A stretch of DNA of 64,000 nt, from contig NC_044301.2 of NCBI RefSeq assembly GCF_004027225.2, positions 27,157,685-27,221,684 of the forward strand. The letters are read 5' to 3'. Numbering within the stretch: the first letter of the stretch is position 1; each line of letters starts with the position of its first letter. Of the stretch, positions 46,101 through 57,366 are shown one piece after another. A model generated the notes under the pieces. It did no database searches. It was given only the letters and a program-made list of their open reading frames with translations, and was not told the origin of the DNA. This DNA comes from Strigops habroptila. Lineage: Eukaryota > Chordata > Aves > Psittaciformes > Psittacidae. The position numbers and the translations under genes were made by a program.

Positions 46101-47472
46101 TATAAACTAACCCATGGTCAAAAACCCAATAATTCTGGTGCTGACACCAGTCACGGAGCCAGGAATTAATTGATGCGATTTTCTGATGTTACAATTGTCA
46201 TCATTTGCGACTGGCAGGATGGACAAGAACACTACTTGGGCTCCCAAACCCTGAACCAGTTGCTCCAAGGCCCTGAAGTTGTTCTTGAGTCTCCTCAGGC
46301 TTCTTGAAGAGATTTCTTCATTGACCACCTGGAAGACTAATAAAGGATAGCAGTCACAGGGCTGTACCAGATGAGTGAGTTTTCTGGTGACATCCCTTCC
46401 CTGGCCCCAGGGAGGCAGCAGACTTCTCCGTGAGTCTGATCAGGTCTGCATATGGGACCCTCTGTTCCCCTTAGGGTGGAGTCATCAATCACAACCACTT
46501 TTTTTTTTTATTTATTTTTGGTACAGCTGGTCATAATACAAGGTGTTCTCTGACTTTTCTGTGGCAACTCTTCTAACCCAGATGATCCCTTATCATAATC
46601 TTCCTCACTTTCCTGATCCTGCAGTGTCAGGGCCTTATATCTATTGTAAAGGGGTACTTGGGAAGGCTATGTGACCTGGGGTGTAATACGCCATCTACTC
46701 TGAGGAGTAACCAGTTTCCCTGTTTTCCCAGCTGTGTTTATTACTGCATGGAATAGATGCTAAGGGAAGAAGCAAGGGGGAGTGAGTGAGTGGCTGCATG
46801 GTTCTGAGTTACTGGCTGGGCTTAAACCATGATACAACCTCCTTTGTCACCTAGGTTCCTTCTATCTACCTGAAGGCAGGAAGTTAGGGGATCCTGAAGT
46901 TTTTCTGTTTCAGGTGGCTGGCTTGCTACTCTCAGGGATGGTAGAGTGCAGGTCCACCAGTCAGTCTCCTCCTCGGATTCCCTTATGCTCCTTAGCCGTT
47001 CCATCTCTTCCTGTAGCTCTGCCACCATGCAGAGCAAATCATCAACCTGCTGCCATCTTACACAGCCACCATCTAACATCACCGACAGGCTCTGGCACTC
47101 ACTACAGCCAGACACCTGGACAGTGACATATTTATGAGGGATATCTGTCTGGGTTGCTATGTCCTTCCTGGCCAGCAGAGAGGACTTAGTTTGCTTTCTG
47201 TCGAGAGGATGCCACCTTAGAGCACTTTCTCAATGACTGCTGGCTGAGCTCACTTCTACCGCCTACCGGGCTACTGGACCCTTTTCGCTCACCTGTCCGC
47301 TTGCACTACCTGTGCTAACTGCTGCGCCACACCCTGTTTGCTCACTCTGGTAGCTCATGCTCCCAGGAGCTGTGTTTTACCTGCTCAGGGGTGGTGCCAT
47401 CCCTTTTGGCGCCCCGCCCCCCCCCGTGAGTCAGCTGCTCGCGTCAGCAGAGCTGCCGGCTCCTGGGCATGT
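43113..47472 (-). mobile_element. CR1 LINE with ORF1 and ORF2 remains
   Basis: Longest CR1 here, about 4.4 kb, minus strand. 5' UTR 47472-47340; ORF1 with coiled coil ('VDDLLCMVAELQEEMERL', about 47030) and esterase-like part (46440-46000); ORF2 endonuclease (about 45900-45000, in pieces), RT start (44636-44061) and RT core with GVPQ-like and FADD motifs (about 43950), ending near 43330. Its 3' region differs from the other CR1 copies (no octamer tail), so it is another subfamily or lost its end where the ERV LTR abuts. Frameshifts and stops are frequent. Confidence 0.88.
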
Positions 47473-47887
47473 CATCGAGTGTGTATATCACATCCCCTAT
47501 CATGCACCAGCCTCTGGAAAAATCGAACAGTATAATGGACTGCTAAAAACTACACTGAGAGCGATGGGTGGTGGGACTTTCAAACACTGGGATACACAAT
47601 TAGCAAAAGCCACCTGGTTGGTCAACACCAGGGGATCTGCCAACAGGGCTGGCCCAGCCCAATCAGAACTTTTACATAATGTAGAGGGGGATAAAGTTCC
47701 TGTGGTGCACAAAAAGAATTTACTGGGGAAGACAGTCTGGGTTATTCCTGCTTCAGGTAAAGGCAAACCCAATGGTGAGATTACTTTGGCTCAGGGACCT
47801 GGGTGTACTTGGTGGGTAAAGCGGGAAGATGGGGAAGTCCAGTGTGTACATCAAGGGGATTTAATTTTGGGTGAAAACAGCCAATGA
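47473..47887 (+). pseudogene. ERV integrase C-terminal part
   Basis: Open frame contiguous from the CR1 boundary. It has 'YHIPYHAPASGKIE', the end of the integrase catalytic core with its conserved glutamate, then the C-terminal domain with a Trp-rich 'TWWVK' stretch, ending at TGA after 'LILGENSQ'. The catalytic Asp residues and the zinc-binding part lie upstream and are missing. The frame between 47357 and 47472 is CR1 sequence and not part of the integrase. It probably belongs to the same provirus as either the 33253 or the 34484 element. Confidence 0.83.
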
Positions 47888-48389
47888 ACTCAATTGTATG
47901 CTGTTGCCTGCTATATAACACTTCTATAGCCCATCACCTAGATGCCCATCTCCACCACTCTGGGCTTTGAAAAGAAAATATGTGCTGTCATGATCATAGC
48001 AGAGAATAAAGTCATGGGAAAAGCTGGCAGCAGCAGCAGGAGTCTCCCAGTACTGTCCTCAGGTCACCATCAACTGACCCTGACTTCCCTCCGATCATCA
48101 CCCCAACAAAGAATGAACTTTGAAACCAGACGAGTTCAGCGGTGTTGTAAGCAGGCAACAATCCAACACTACACACCGTCTCTCCTGCCCTGAAAGATTT
48201 GTTACAACAGATGAAGCATGACATCATGGACTGAATGAACTCAGCGAACTTTATAGGGATGGTCCATGGACTAAGGAATGATCTCTTTGTGTGTGCATGG
48301 AGAGAGAGAGAGAAAGTGAAAAGCAATGGTATATTGAAAAATGTGGGATTTGAGCATGACGTGAATGGTATGGAATAAGGGGTGGATAC
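47888..48389 (+). other. ERV 3' non-coding region, no env
   Basis: About 500 bp between the integrase stop and the 3' LTR. No env-like frame. It ends with a purine-rich run (ggaataaggggtgga) just before the LTR, the expected polypurine tract. Confidence 0.75.
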
Positions 48390-48957
48390 TGTCCTGGGTT
48401 CAGCTGTAACAGTTATTTTTCTCCTTCCTGGTAGTTGGCATAGTGCTCTGTTTTGGCTTTAGTCTGAGAATAATGCTGATACCACACCAATGTTTTAGTT
48501 GTTGCTAAGTAATGCTTACCCCAATCAAGGACTTTTCAGTCTCATGCTCTGCCAGTGAGGAGGGGCACGGGAAGCCAGGAGGGAGCAGAGATAGGATACC
48601 TGACCCAAACTAGCCAAAGGGATATTCCATACCACAGCATGTCATGCCCAGTATATAAACTGACTGATCGCTGCTCGGGTCGGGCTGGGTATCGGTCAGC
48701 GGGTGGTGAGCATCACTTGTGTTTAATGCTTGGGTTTTTTTCCCTTTTTAGTTTTATGTTCTCTCCCCTTGTTACTCGCCTTATCATTATTAGTAGTAGT
48801 TTTGTATTATATTTTACTTATTGGACTGTTCTTATCTCAACCTGTGGGGTTTACATTCTTTTGATTCTCCTCCCCATCCTGCCTGGGGGGAGGAAGGGGG
48901 GTCAGTGAGCGAGCAGCTGAATGGTCCTGAGTTACTGACTGGGCTTAAACCATGACA
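48390..48957 (+). repeat. ERV 3' LTR
   Basis: 568-bp LTR from TGTCCTGGGTTCAGC to CCATGACA, in the position of a 3' LTR after the integrase and purine tract. It differs at many bases from the 5' LTR at 34484-35051, so the two need not belong to one provirus. The flanking base string (CACCT) matches 4 of 5 with the left flank of the 33253 element. Confidence 0.87.
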
Positions 48958-50323
48958 CACCTGTGTCCTAACAGAATTCTGGGACCAGCCTGTGCAGTGC
49001 ATAGTGTAAGAGCTCAAGTGATGACAGCACGTAAACATTTAACTCCAAATTAACAGGATGTTCCTGGTTTTGAAAACTGTTTATCCTTTTGGAGCCTGTG
49101 ACTGCCTTGTTGTAGATGAGTCAACAGTGAAGGAACACAAACAGTACTTAAACTGTCATCTGAGTATGAAAATGAGTCAGATAAAAATGGCAGGTCACAT
49201 CGCGCTGAGAAAGAGGTTAGTCGCTGAACACCATCTTAATGTTGGTACTAATGTGGGGTTTTTTGATCCTTAACTCTCAAAGTTACAAATGAGTGCTAGA
49301 GGAATGCTTCAGGTTGTTATATGCAGCCAGAAACCTTGCCTGTTAATTCCAAAAGCTTAGACCAGTGGTCCAAGAATCCCCTTTTAGTTAATTGAGAAAC
49401 TGAGCGCAATTTATATTGTGTGTTTTCTAATGCTGCCTCATGGCAGCTCAAGGAAAACAAACCTATAGTCTGGCTTCTTGGAGGTGGTTGAGATCTAAGT
49501 GATTCTGCCTCATGAGTTTGCAGGATGCTTGAAGAAAGACTTTTGTCCTAAAATACTTTTTAAATGCCATGTGTAAGTGTTAGATATAAAGGACAGATGG
49601 AGGGCCATGAAGTCAGTCTCTGATTTGTGATTACGAATCATAGAATAGTTAGGGTTGGAAAGGACCTTAAGATCATGTCAGCTGATTAAGTCAGATTTGC
49701 TGTGCTAAATAGTCTTGAGCTATTTCACTATGTTTTGGTTAAAGTGGAGCTTGGGACCACTCGTAAAGTGGACTTTGGGTCACTTTGGCGTTGTGACCAC
49801 TTTTGTCCAAATGTTACTTCCTACTTGTATGTCAAAACCTGGATTTTAGTTTGTCTTAGCTGCTCTAAAGCTAGGTTATTTTAAAGCCTGTTTTGCACAT
49901 GACAAAAATGATGGATCTTTTTATAGAGACATAACAGAATACAGTGTTCAGGAGAGCTTCAGCTTCCAGTTGTGTAGGCATAGTCTTGACACAAGGGAAG
50001 CTAAAACATTGGATATATTGACTTCAAAATCTGTTCAGTTGTTGCATTGGAGTGTTGTGTGGTTTTAGTGTGTTGGGGTTTTTTTAAATAGTTTTGAGCT
50101 AGAACATTAAGGGGAAAAACAGCGCCACCCACAAAAAAAACCCAAAACTGAGGCAGTGAAGTCCAGATTCATTGTGTTTCTGATCAAGCAACTTTGTACT
50201 GAGTCACCTGATGTTGTTGGGACAGCAGAGATAAAATAGCTCTCAATTAGAGAGATGTGAGTCTTTACTTGAATGCATTAAACTCATAAGAGTTTTTGAT
50301 ACAATTTCTGCTTTTGATCTTAG
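48958..50323. other. UBAP1 intron 2, 3' part, no gene seen
   Basis: Intronic sequence up to the exon at 50324. It contains a minute CR1 3' tail (49636-49677). No coding signal. Confidence 0.45.
49636..49677 (-). mobile_element. Minute CR1 3' tail
   Basis: About 42 bp matching only the CR1 3' terminus in minus orientation ('gaatcatagaatagttaggg', then 'ccttaagatcatgt'). An extreme 5' truncation. Confidence 0.8.
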
Positions 50324-50448
50324 GGCCTTTCAGTTATCTCGATGATGTCCCATTTAAGATAGGAGACAAATTCAAAACCCCAGCAAAGGTTGGATTACCC
50401 ATTGGTTTCTGCCTGCCTGGTTCTTGTCAGCTTCTCAGAGAAGCCCAG
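50324..50448 (+). CDS. UBAP1: UBAP1 exon 3: UMA domain
   Basis: 125-base exon with acceptor TTAG at 50323 and donor CAG|GTAAGT at 50448/50449. It joins the 34-base start exon in frame and ends on a full codon. It encodes residues 12-53, including [20 protein letters not shown], which is the UMA (UBAP1-MVB12-associated) domain known to attach UBAP1 to the rest of ESCRT-I. The protein works at endosomes in sorting ubiquitinated receptors into multivesicular bodies. '[15 protein letters not shown]' at the end is less conserved with the human sequence as I recall it. Confidence 0.95.
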
Positions 50449-50527
50449 GTAAGTGATGTGTCTTGCTTTTCTGCTCCTTTCCCCCTCACCCCTGGCCCCC
50501 AACATGTGCTGCTGTAAATTGCAAGTA

Positions 50528-53500
50528 GAATCGTAGAATCATAGAATAGTTAGGGTTGGAAAGGACCTTAAGATCATCTAGTTCCAACCCCTCTGCCATG
50601 GGCAGGGACACCTCACGCTAAACCATGTCACCCAAGACTCCGTCCAACCTGGCCTTGAACACTGCCAGGGATGGAGCATTTATCACTTCTTTGGGTAACC
50701 TGTTCCAGTGCCTCACCACCCTCAGAGTAAAGAACTTCTTCCTTATATCTACCCTGAACTTCCTCTGTTTAAGGTTAAACCCATTCCCTGTTGTCCTATC
50801 ACTACAGTCCCTAATGAAGAGTCCCTCCCCAGCATCCTTGTCGGCCCCCTTCAGATACTGGAAGGATGCTATGAGGTCTCCACGCAGCCTTCTCTTCTCC
50901 AGGCTGAACAGCCCCAACTTTCTCAGTCTCTCTTCATATGGGAGGTGCTCGAGCCCCTTTATCATCCTCATGGCCCTCCTCTGGCCTTGCTCCAACAGCT
51001 CCATGTCTTTTTTATGTTGAGGACACCAGAACTGTACACAATACTCCAAGTGAGGAGTATCTACTCACGAGAGCAGAGTAGAGGGGCAGGATCACCTCCT
51101 TTGACCTGCTGGTCACGCTTCTTTTGATACACCCAGAATACAGTTGGCTTTCTGGGCTGTGAGCACACACTGCCGGCTCATGTTCAGTTTCTCATCCACC
51201 CACACCCCCAAGTCCTTCTCTGCAGGGCTGCTCTGAATCTCTTCTACGCCCAACCTGTAGCTGTGCCTGGGATTGCCCCAACCCAGGTGTAGGACCTTAC
51301 ACTTGGCATGTTTAGGCTTCATGAGGTTAGCATTGGTCTACCTCACAAGCGTGTCAAGGTCCCTCTGGATGGCATCCCTTCCTTCCAGCGTATCAACCGA
51401 ACCACACAGCTTGGTGTCGTCAGCAAACTTGCTGAGGGAGCACTCAATCCCAACTGTCCATGTCACTGACAAAGATGTTGAACAAGATCAGTCCCAACAC
51501 CGACCCCTGAGGGACCCCACTCATTACTGTTTTCCGCCTGGACATTGAGCCATTGACCACAACTCTTAGCGTGTGGACATCCAGCCAATTCTTTATCCAC
51601 CGCATGGTCCATCCATCAAATCGATGTCTCTCCAATTTAGAGACAAGGATGTCGTGAGGGACAGTGTCGAACGCTTTGCACAAGTCCAGGTAGATGAGGT
51701 CTACTGCTTTGCCCCTATCCATCAGTTCTGTAGCCCCATCATAGAAGGCCACCAAATTGGTCAGGCAGGATTTCCCTTTAGGTGAAGCCATGTTGGCTGT
51801 CATCAACCACCTTGTTGTTTTTGATGTGCCTTAGCATGCTTTCCAGGAGAATCTGCTGCAGGATTTTGCCAGGCACAGAGGTGAGACTGACTGCTCTGCA
51901 GTTCCCTGGGTCTTCCATTTTCCCCTTCTTGAAAGTGGGGGTTATATTTCCCTTTTTGCAGTCATCGGGAACTTCACTTGACTGCCAGGATTGTTCAAAT
52001 ATGATGGACAATGGCTTAGCAACTTCATTCTCCAGCTCCTTCAGGACCCGCGGATGGATTTCATCAGGTCCCATGGACTTGTGCACATTCAGGTTCTTAA
52101 GATGGTCTCGAACCTGATCCTCTCCTACAGTGGGCCTAAGGTCTTCATTCTCCCAGTCCCTGCATCTGCCTTCCAAGACTTGGGTGGTGTGATCACAGCA
52201 TTTGCTAGTGAAGACTGAGGCAAAGAAGACATTAAGAACCTCAGCCTTCTCCAAATCCAGGGTAGCCGGTTCTCCTGATAGCTTCTGAAGAAGGCCCACA
52301 TTATCCCTAGTCTGTCTTTTGTTTGCTACATACCTATAGAAGCCCTTCCTGTTATCTTTCACATCTCTTGCCACATTTAATTCTGTCTGGGCCCTAGCTT
52401 TCCCGACCTGGTCCCTAGTTTCCTGGACAATGTCCCTGTATTCTTCCCAGGACACCTGCCCTCGCTTCCACCTTCTATAAGCTTCTTTTTCCCCTCTAAG
52501 TTTCCTCAGCAGCTCCTTATCCTTCCATGGAGGTCTCCTGGCCTTCCTGCCGCATTTCCTTCTAGTCGGGACGCAACACTCCTGAGCTTGGAGCAGGTGA
52601 TCCTTGAATATCAACCAGCAGTCTTGGGCCCCCCTGCCCTCTAGGACTATATCCCATGGAACCTTACTAAGCAGGTTCCTGAAGAGACCAAAGTCTGCTT
52701 TCTTGAAGTCCAGGGCAGTGAGCTTGCTGCATGCTCTTTTCACTGTTCTGAGTACCTCAAACTCGACCATCTCGTGGTTGCTACAGGCAAGGCTTCCCTG
52801 GAGCATCACATTTCCAACCAGCCCCTCCCTGTTGGTGAGCACAAGGTCAAGCATGGCACCTCTCCCTGTTGGCTTCTCTATTACTTGCAAGAGGAAGTTG
52901 ACTTCTACACAATCGCAGAACCTCCTGGATTGCTTCTGCTGGGCTGTACCATCCCTCCAACAGCTATCAGGATGGTTGAAGTCCCCCATGAGGACAAGGG
53001 CCTGCGAGCGTGAGGCTGCTCCTATCTGTCTGTAGAGCTCTTCATCCACAGAGTCGTCTAGATCAGGCGGCCTGTGACAGATCTCCATAGTCATGTTCCC
53101 CATCACTGTTCTCCCTTTGACCCTCACCCACAAGCTCTCTGTTGACTGATCACCTGTCCCGAGACAGAGTTCTATACTCTCCAGACTATCACTGACATAG
53201 ATAGCTACTTCCCTTCCCCATCTGCCTGGCCTGTCTTTTCTTAAGAGACTATAACCTTCCATTCCAACATTCCAGTCATGGGAGCCATCCCACCATGTTT
53301 CCGTGATGCCAATGTTATCATATCCCTGTAGCTGTTCACACATCTCTAATTCCTCTTGTTTGTTCCCCATACTACAGGCATTTGTATAGAGGCATCTGAG
53401 CCTAGCTCCAAATGAAGCTGACTCAATGGCTGGAAGAGCTGAAATATCTCTGCATTGCTCCAAGCATTTATTACAGGTGCTGGCAACTGACTGGGAGTGT

Positions 53501-53665
53501 TGGGATGGATTGATGCCCCCCTCCCCCAACACATCTAGTTTAAAGCTTTCTTGACCAGCCTGGCAAATCTCCTACCAAAACAGCTCTTCCCCTTCTTTGT
53601 CAGACCAGCTCCACCAGCCTCCAGTAGACCTGGCCTCCCAAATTTAGTCCCAATAGTAGTAGTCA
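50528..53665 (-). mobile_element. CR1 LINE with long ORF2 block
   Basis: Minus-strand CR1 about 3.1 kb long, about 80 bp after UBAP1 exon 3. The 3' tail is at 50528-50550. The RT C-terminal frame (50618-51049) and RT core (51444-51806) follow. A 584-codon frame (51778-53532) carries the apurinic-type endonuclease ('[19 protein letters not shown]', then '[10 protein letters not shown]'), the linker and the RT N-terminal part. A frameshift near 51780 separates it from the RT core. Part of ORF1's end remains to 53665. It is the least damaged CR1 ORF2 in the window but not intact. Confidence 0.92.
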
Positions 53666-54581
53666 TAGTATTCACACAGTACTCACAGTTTACATAAGTG
53701 TTCAAATGTTAGTCTTGTTGGTCCTGTAGTGTCATTTCATATGCCAGGCAGTAGTTGTAGAATGTCTGTTAGAATGTGTAGAAAGATAAAAAAATGATAG
53801 GCTATGCAAAATGTTTCTACTTCTTATCACTTTTAAAAAGCCTAATAGCACTTATTTTAGTGTATCTTCAAAAAAAAGCATATTTTTTTTGTGTAATAGG
53901 TCTAATTGTTACCCTGACTAAATTTAAGTAGCATTATTAAGTCAAAACCAGTAAGAAATGATACACCTATCTTATGGCATACTTGCAGAATCTTGTTTGA
54001 GGGTAACAAGTATTTTTATGACCATATTTTATGGGTTCTTACAATAGTGGGATGAAGATATAAATTTCCAATTCTTGTATTTTGTGCAATTATGAGTGGG
54101 AATTCTTTTCCAGCTGTAGGGCAAACAGGCTACAGCTTGGTACGGATGACTTCCAGGTCTCTGAGGAGCATGTCTCTGTTACCATAAACTTGGTAGCTTA
54201 AAATCAATTGCTATAGAATAAATGTTGAAAATCTAATCTCCAAATACAGGTTGTAATCCAGGAAATTTAATTGAGCTGTTTTCTCATTTGGATAAATTAT
54301 TTTCCTTGGTCAGTCCAAACTAGTGATTGTTTTCATTTCAGCTGTGACAGATTGCTGTAGATGGTTCTGCTCTGCCACACAGCCCCCTTTTTTTTTTGGC
54401 CCTGAAACTCATCCACTGGAGAGCTTAATATCTCAATTATCCTACATCATGGCTTTTTAATTATAAGCATTAAATCACTACCTGATTGTCCTAATACAAA
54501 TATTTCCACCCAGTTAAGCTGGCGTGTGAGAGCTAAAGGAGACTCTAATGTCATATTGCTGGCTTCATTGTGTTATGTATC
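53666..54581. other. UBAP1 intron 3, no gene seen
   Basis: AT-rich non-coding sequence between a CR1 and an ERV remnant. Confidence 0.4.
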
Positions 54582-54893
54582 TGTCCTGGTTTCGGCTGGG
54601 ATAGAGTTAATTTTCTTCCTAGTAGCTGGTGCAGTGCTGTGTTTTTGGCTTTAGTCTGAGAACAATGCTGGTAACACACCAATGTTTTAGTTGTTGCTAA
54701 GTAGCGCTTACTCTAATCAAGGACTTCTCGGTCTCTCAGTCAGGGAGGAGGAATGCGGGAAGCTGGGAGGAAGCAGAGACAGGACACCTGACCCAAACTA
54801 GCCAAACGGGTATTCCATACCACAGCACATCATGCGCAGTATATAAACTGGGGGGAGTTACCCAGACGGGACAGATCTCTACTGGGTTCTGAC
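54582..54893 (+). mobile_element. ERV LTR 5' fragment
   Basis: Plus-orientation LTR starting TGTCCTGGTTTCGGCTGGG and running past the TATA-like tatataaac (about 54841) to about 54893, where it abuts minus-strand pol sequence of another copy. The 3' half is missing. Confidence 0.83.
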
Positions 54894-56129
54894 CCAAGGG
54901 CTACTGCATGAACTATCTATCTCCTTTGTAATTTGTTCAAAGGCTTGTTGTTGCTCAGGGCCTCATTTGAAATCATTCTTCTTCTGGGTGACATGATAGA
55001 GAGGGCTTACAATCAGACTGTAATTTGGGATGTGCATTCTCCAGAACCCCACAACACCTAAGAAAGCTTGTGTTTCTTTCTTATTAGTTGGTGGAGGCAT
55101 TGCTGTTATCTCGTTGATCACATCTGCAGGGATCTAGTGGCATCCCTCTAGCCATTTTATTCCCCAATATCGGATCTCCTGTGCAGGTCACTTGACCTTA
55201 CTTTGTTTTATGGCAAAACCAACTTTCGGAAGGTTTTAGATTATTTTCTCCCCTTTCTCAAAATCTTCTGCTGCTGTATCGCCCCACACAATAATGTCAT
55301 CAATGTATTGGAGGTGTTCTGGAGCTTGCCCCTGTTCCAGTGCAGTCTGGATCAGTCCATGGCAGATGGTAGGGCTGTGTTTCCACCCCTGGGGCAATCG
55401 ATTCCAAGTGTACTGGACGCCCCTCCAAGGAAAAGTGAACTGTGGCCTGCATTCTGCTGCCAAAGCGATTGAGAAAAATGCATTGGCAATATCACTTGTG
55501 GCATCCCACTTGGCTGCCTTTGACTCCAGTTCATAGTGAAGTTCTAGCATGTCCGGTACAGCAGCACTCAATGGTGGTGTGACTTCATTCAGGCCACGAT
55601 AGTCTACTGTCAGTCTTCACATTGTGTCCAGTGACTATTAATCCAATACGAGTGCTTTTAAGAAATTTGATTTGACATACCCTGGTCAGATCTGTCGTTA
55701 TCTCAACCCTTTGTGCCCCACATTGGGCACCACAAGAGTCTGTCGTGGTTTAAACTCAGTTGGTAACTCAGCACTACACAGCTGCTCACTCACCCCCCCG
55801 CCTTCCTCCCCTCCCTCTGGGCAGGATGGGGAGGACAACTGAAAGAATGTAAACCCTACAGGTTGAGATAAGAACAGCTTAATAACTAAAGTACAGTATA
55901 ATATAATAGAAAGAATACCAACAATAATACTAATGGGAAACAACAAGATAAGAAATAAAAGCTCAGTAAACACAAGTGATGCACAATACAGTTGCTCACC
56001 ACCCACTGACCGATACCCAACCCAACATTGGTGTTGTATCAGCATTGTTCTCAGACTAAAGTCAAAAACGCAGCACTGCACCAGTTACTAAGAAGGAGAA
56101 AAATAACTGTTACAGCTGAACCTAGGACA
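54894..56129 (-). mobile_element. Deleted ERV: LTR, primer-binding site, RT piece
   Basis: Minus orientation. The LTR (56129-55741) has an internal deletion and is followed by the primer-binding site (55715-55732) and about 100 bp of leader. It then jumps to reverse transcriptase (about 55615-54894) with 'LPQGWKHSP' and YIDD motifs. The pre-gag frame, 5S-like module, gag and protease are all absent, removed by one large deletion or a template jump. RT stops at the same 'LGP' region as the remnant at 12100. Confidence 0.87.
55715..55732 (-). other. Decayed primer-binding site
   Basis: Minus-strand TGGTGCCCAATGTGGGGC, identical to the decayed site at 42472-42489 and next to the LTR as expected. 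Confidence 0.8.
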
Positions 56130-56436
56130 GCTCTGAAACTGATCTTGGGATGATCAGTAGCTGTAAAGCAAAACTAAATGTAGGAAAGAGGCAAAATATA
56201 ATATTCTAATCCATACTATAACCAGGTTTTGTTGCTAGAGGCAAAACAAACTACTTCTTGTGTCTTCTAGCTTTGCCAGTCTGTAGGTTACAAGAGATGC
56301 TGGGCAAAAATTGATGCTTGTCCATGGTAGTTCATGTAGCTCTTATTCTATGTTATTTAGCTACTACTTCTAACAGCAACATATGATCCTTATAATTTTC
56401 TTTTTTCTCCTCTCCTTTCCCCTCCACCTTGGTCAG

Positions 56437-57366
56437 TATGACTTCTCACTGGAAAAGGAAACAATCGAGTGGGCTGAAGATACCAAAAAAATCCAAGCTG
56501 CCCAGAGGGAAGCTGAACGCAAGGCAGATGAAGTGCTAGCAAACTCAAAATCAGCTCGAGAGGCCAGCAACATAGTAGGGTTCTCAGAGGGACCTTGCCC
56601 TGAGGCCATGCCTCCTCCTATTAACCCCATCCTTGCTAGCCTGCAGCACAATAATATTCTTACTCCCACACCAGCCAACAGCAGCGCTGTGAAGCAAAAG
56701 GTTCTCAGCCCACCTCGTCCAAAAGCAGACTTCAACCCAGCTGATTTTGAATGTGAAGAAGACCCATTTGACAAGCTTGAATTAAAAACTCTTGATGATA
56801 AGGAGGAATTAAAAAATATTCTTGAAATTCATGTTGGTACTACTGGGCCAATTGTTGCCCAGCTGTTAGATAATACATTGCCCAAAGGAGGGTCTGAGTC
56901 TGTGCTGCAAGATGAGGAAGTTCTGGCATCCGTAGAAAGGGCCATGTTGGACTTCAAGCCCATTCACAAACCCAATGGCTTTATCACTTTACCACAGTTG
57001 GGAAACTGTGAAAAGATGTCCTTGTCTTCCAAAGTATCCCTGTCCCCTATCACTTCAGCGAGCAATATCAAATCCTTGTCCTTTCCTAAACTTGACTCCA
57101 ATGAGAGTGATCAAAAATCATCAAAGCTCACAAGCACTTTCCACAGCACTACCTGTCTCCACGATGGCACTTTTCTCAGCTCTTTGCAGACCTGTGCTCA
57201 GAGTAAAGCTAGTGAACTGAATGGACACCACATGATTGGTCTTTCCTCTCTAAGTGAGGATAGTGGCATGGAGACATCAACATTATCCTCTTTCTCCAGG
57301 CTGCCTTCCCTGGCTGTGTCAACAGTTTGTATGGAAGAAGAATCATCTCAAAGCACAGCGACTACG
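56437..57366 (+). CDS. UBAP1: UBAP1 exon 4: long central exon
   Basis: 930 bases, exactly 310 codons, from acceptor GTCAG at 56436 to donor ACG|GTAAAC at 57366/57367. It starts [14 protein letters not shown] and covers residues 54-363. This is the central, mostly disordered region with a charged helical start, conserved blocks such as '[15 protein letters not shown]' and '[11 protein letters not shown]', and a Ser-rich tail. FPKL at residues 269-272 corresponds to the segment reported to bind the Bro1-family protein HD-PTP (PTPN23). Compared with human as I recall it, three residues (EIH, 183-185) are inserted before VGTTGP. The open frame continues past the donor, but the next exon fits the protein. 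Confidence 0.95.

Noticed and set aside
47357-47472. Extended start of the integrase frame
   Set aside because: This stretch is CR1 5' UTR in the opposite orientation; it is open by chance and fused to the real integrase end.
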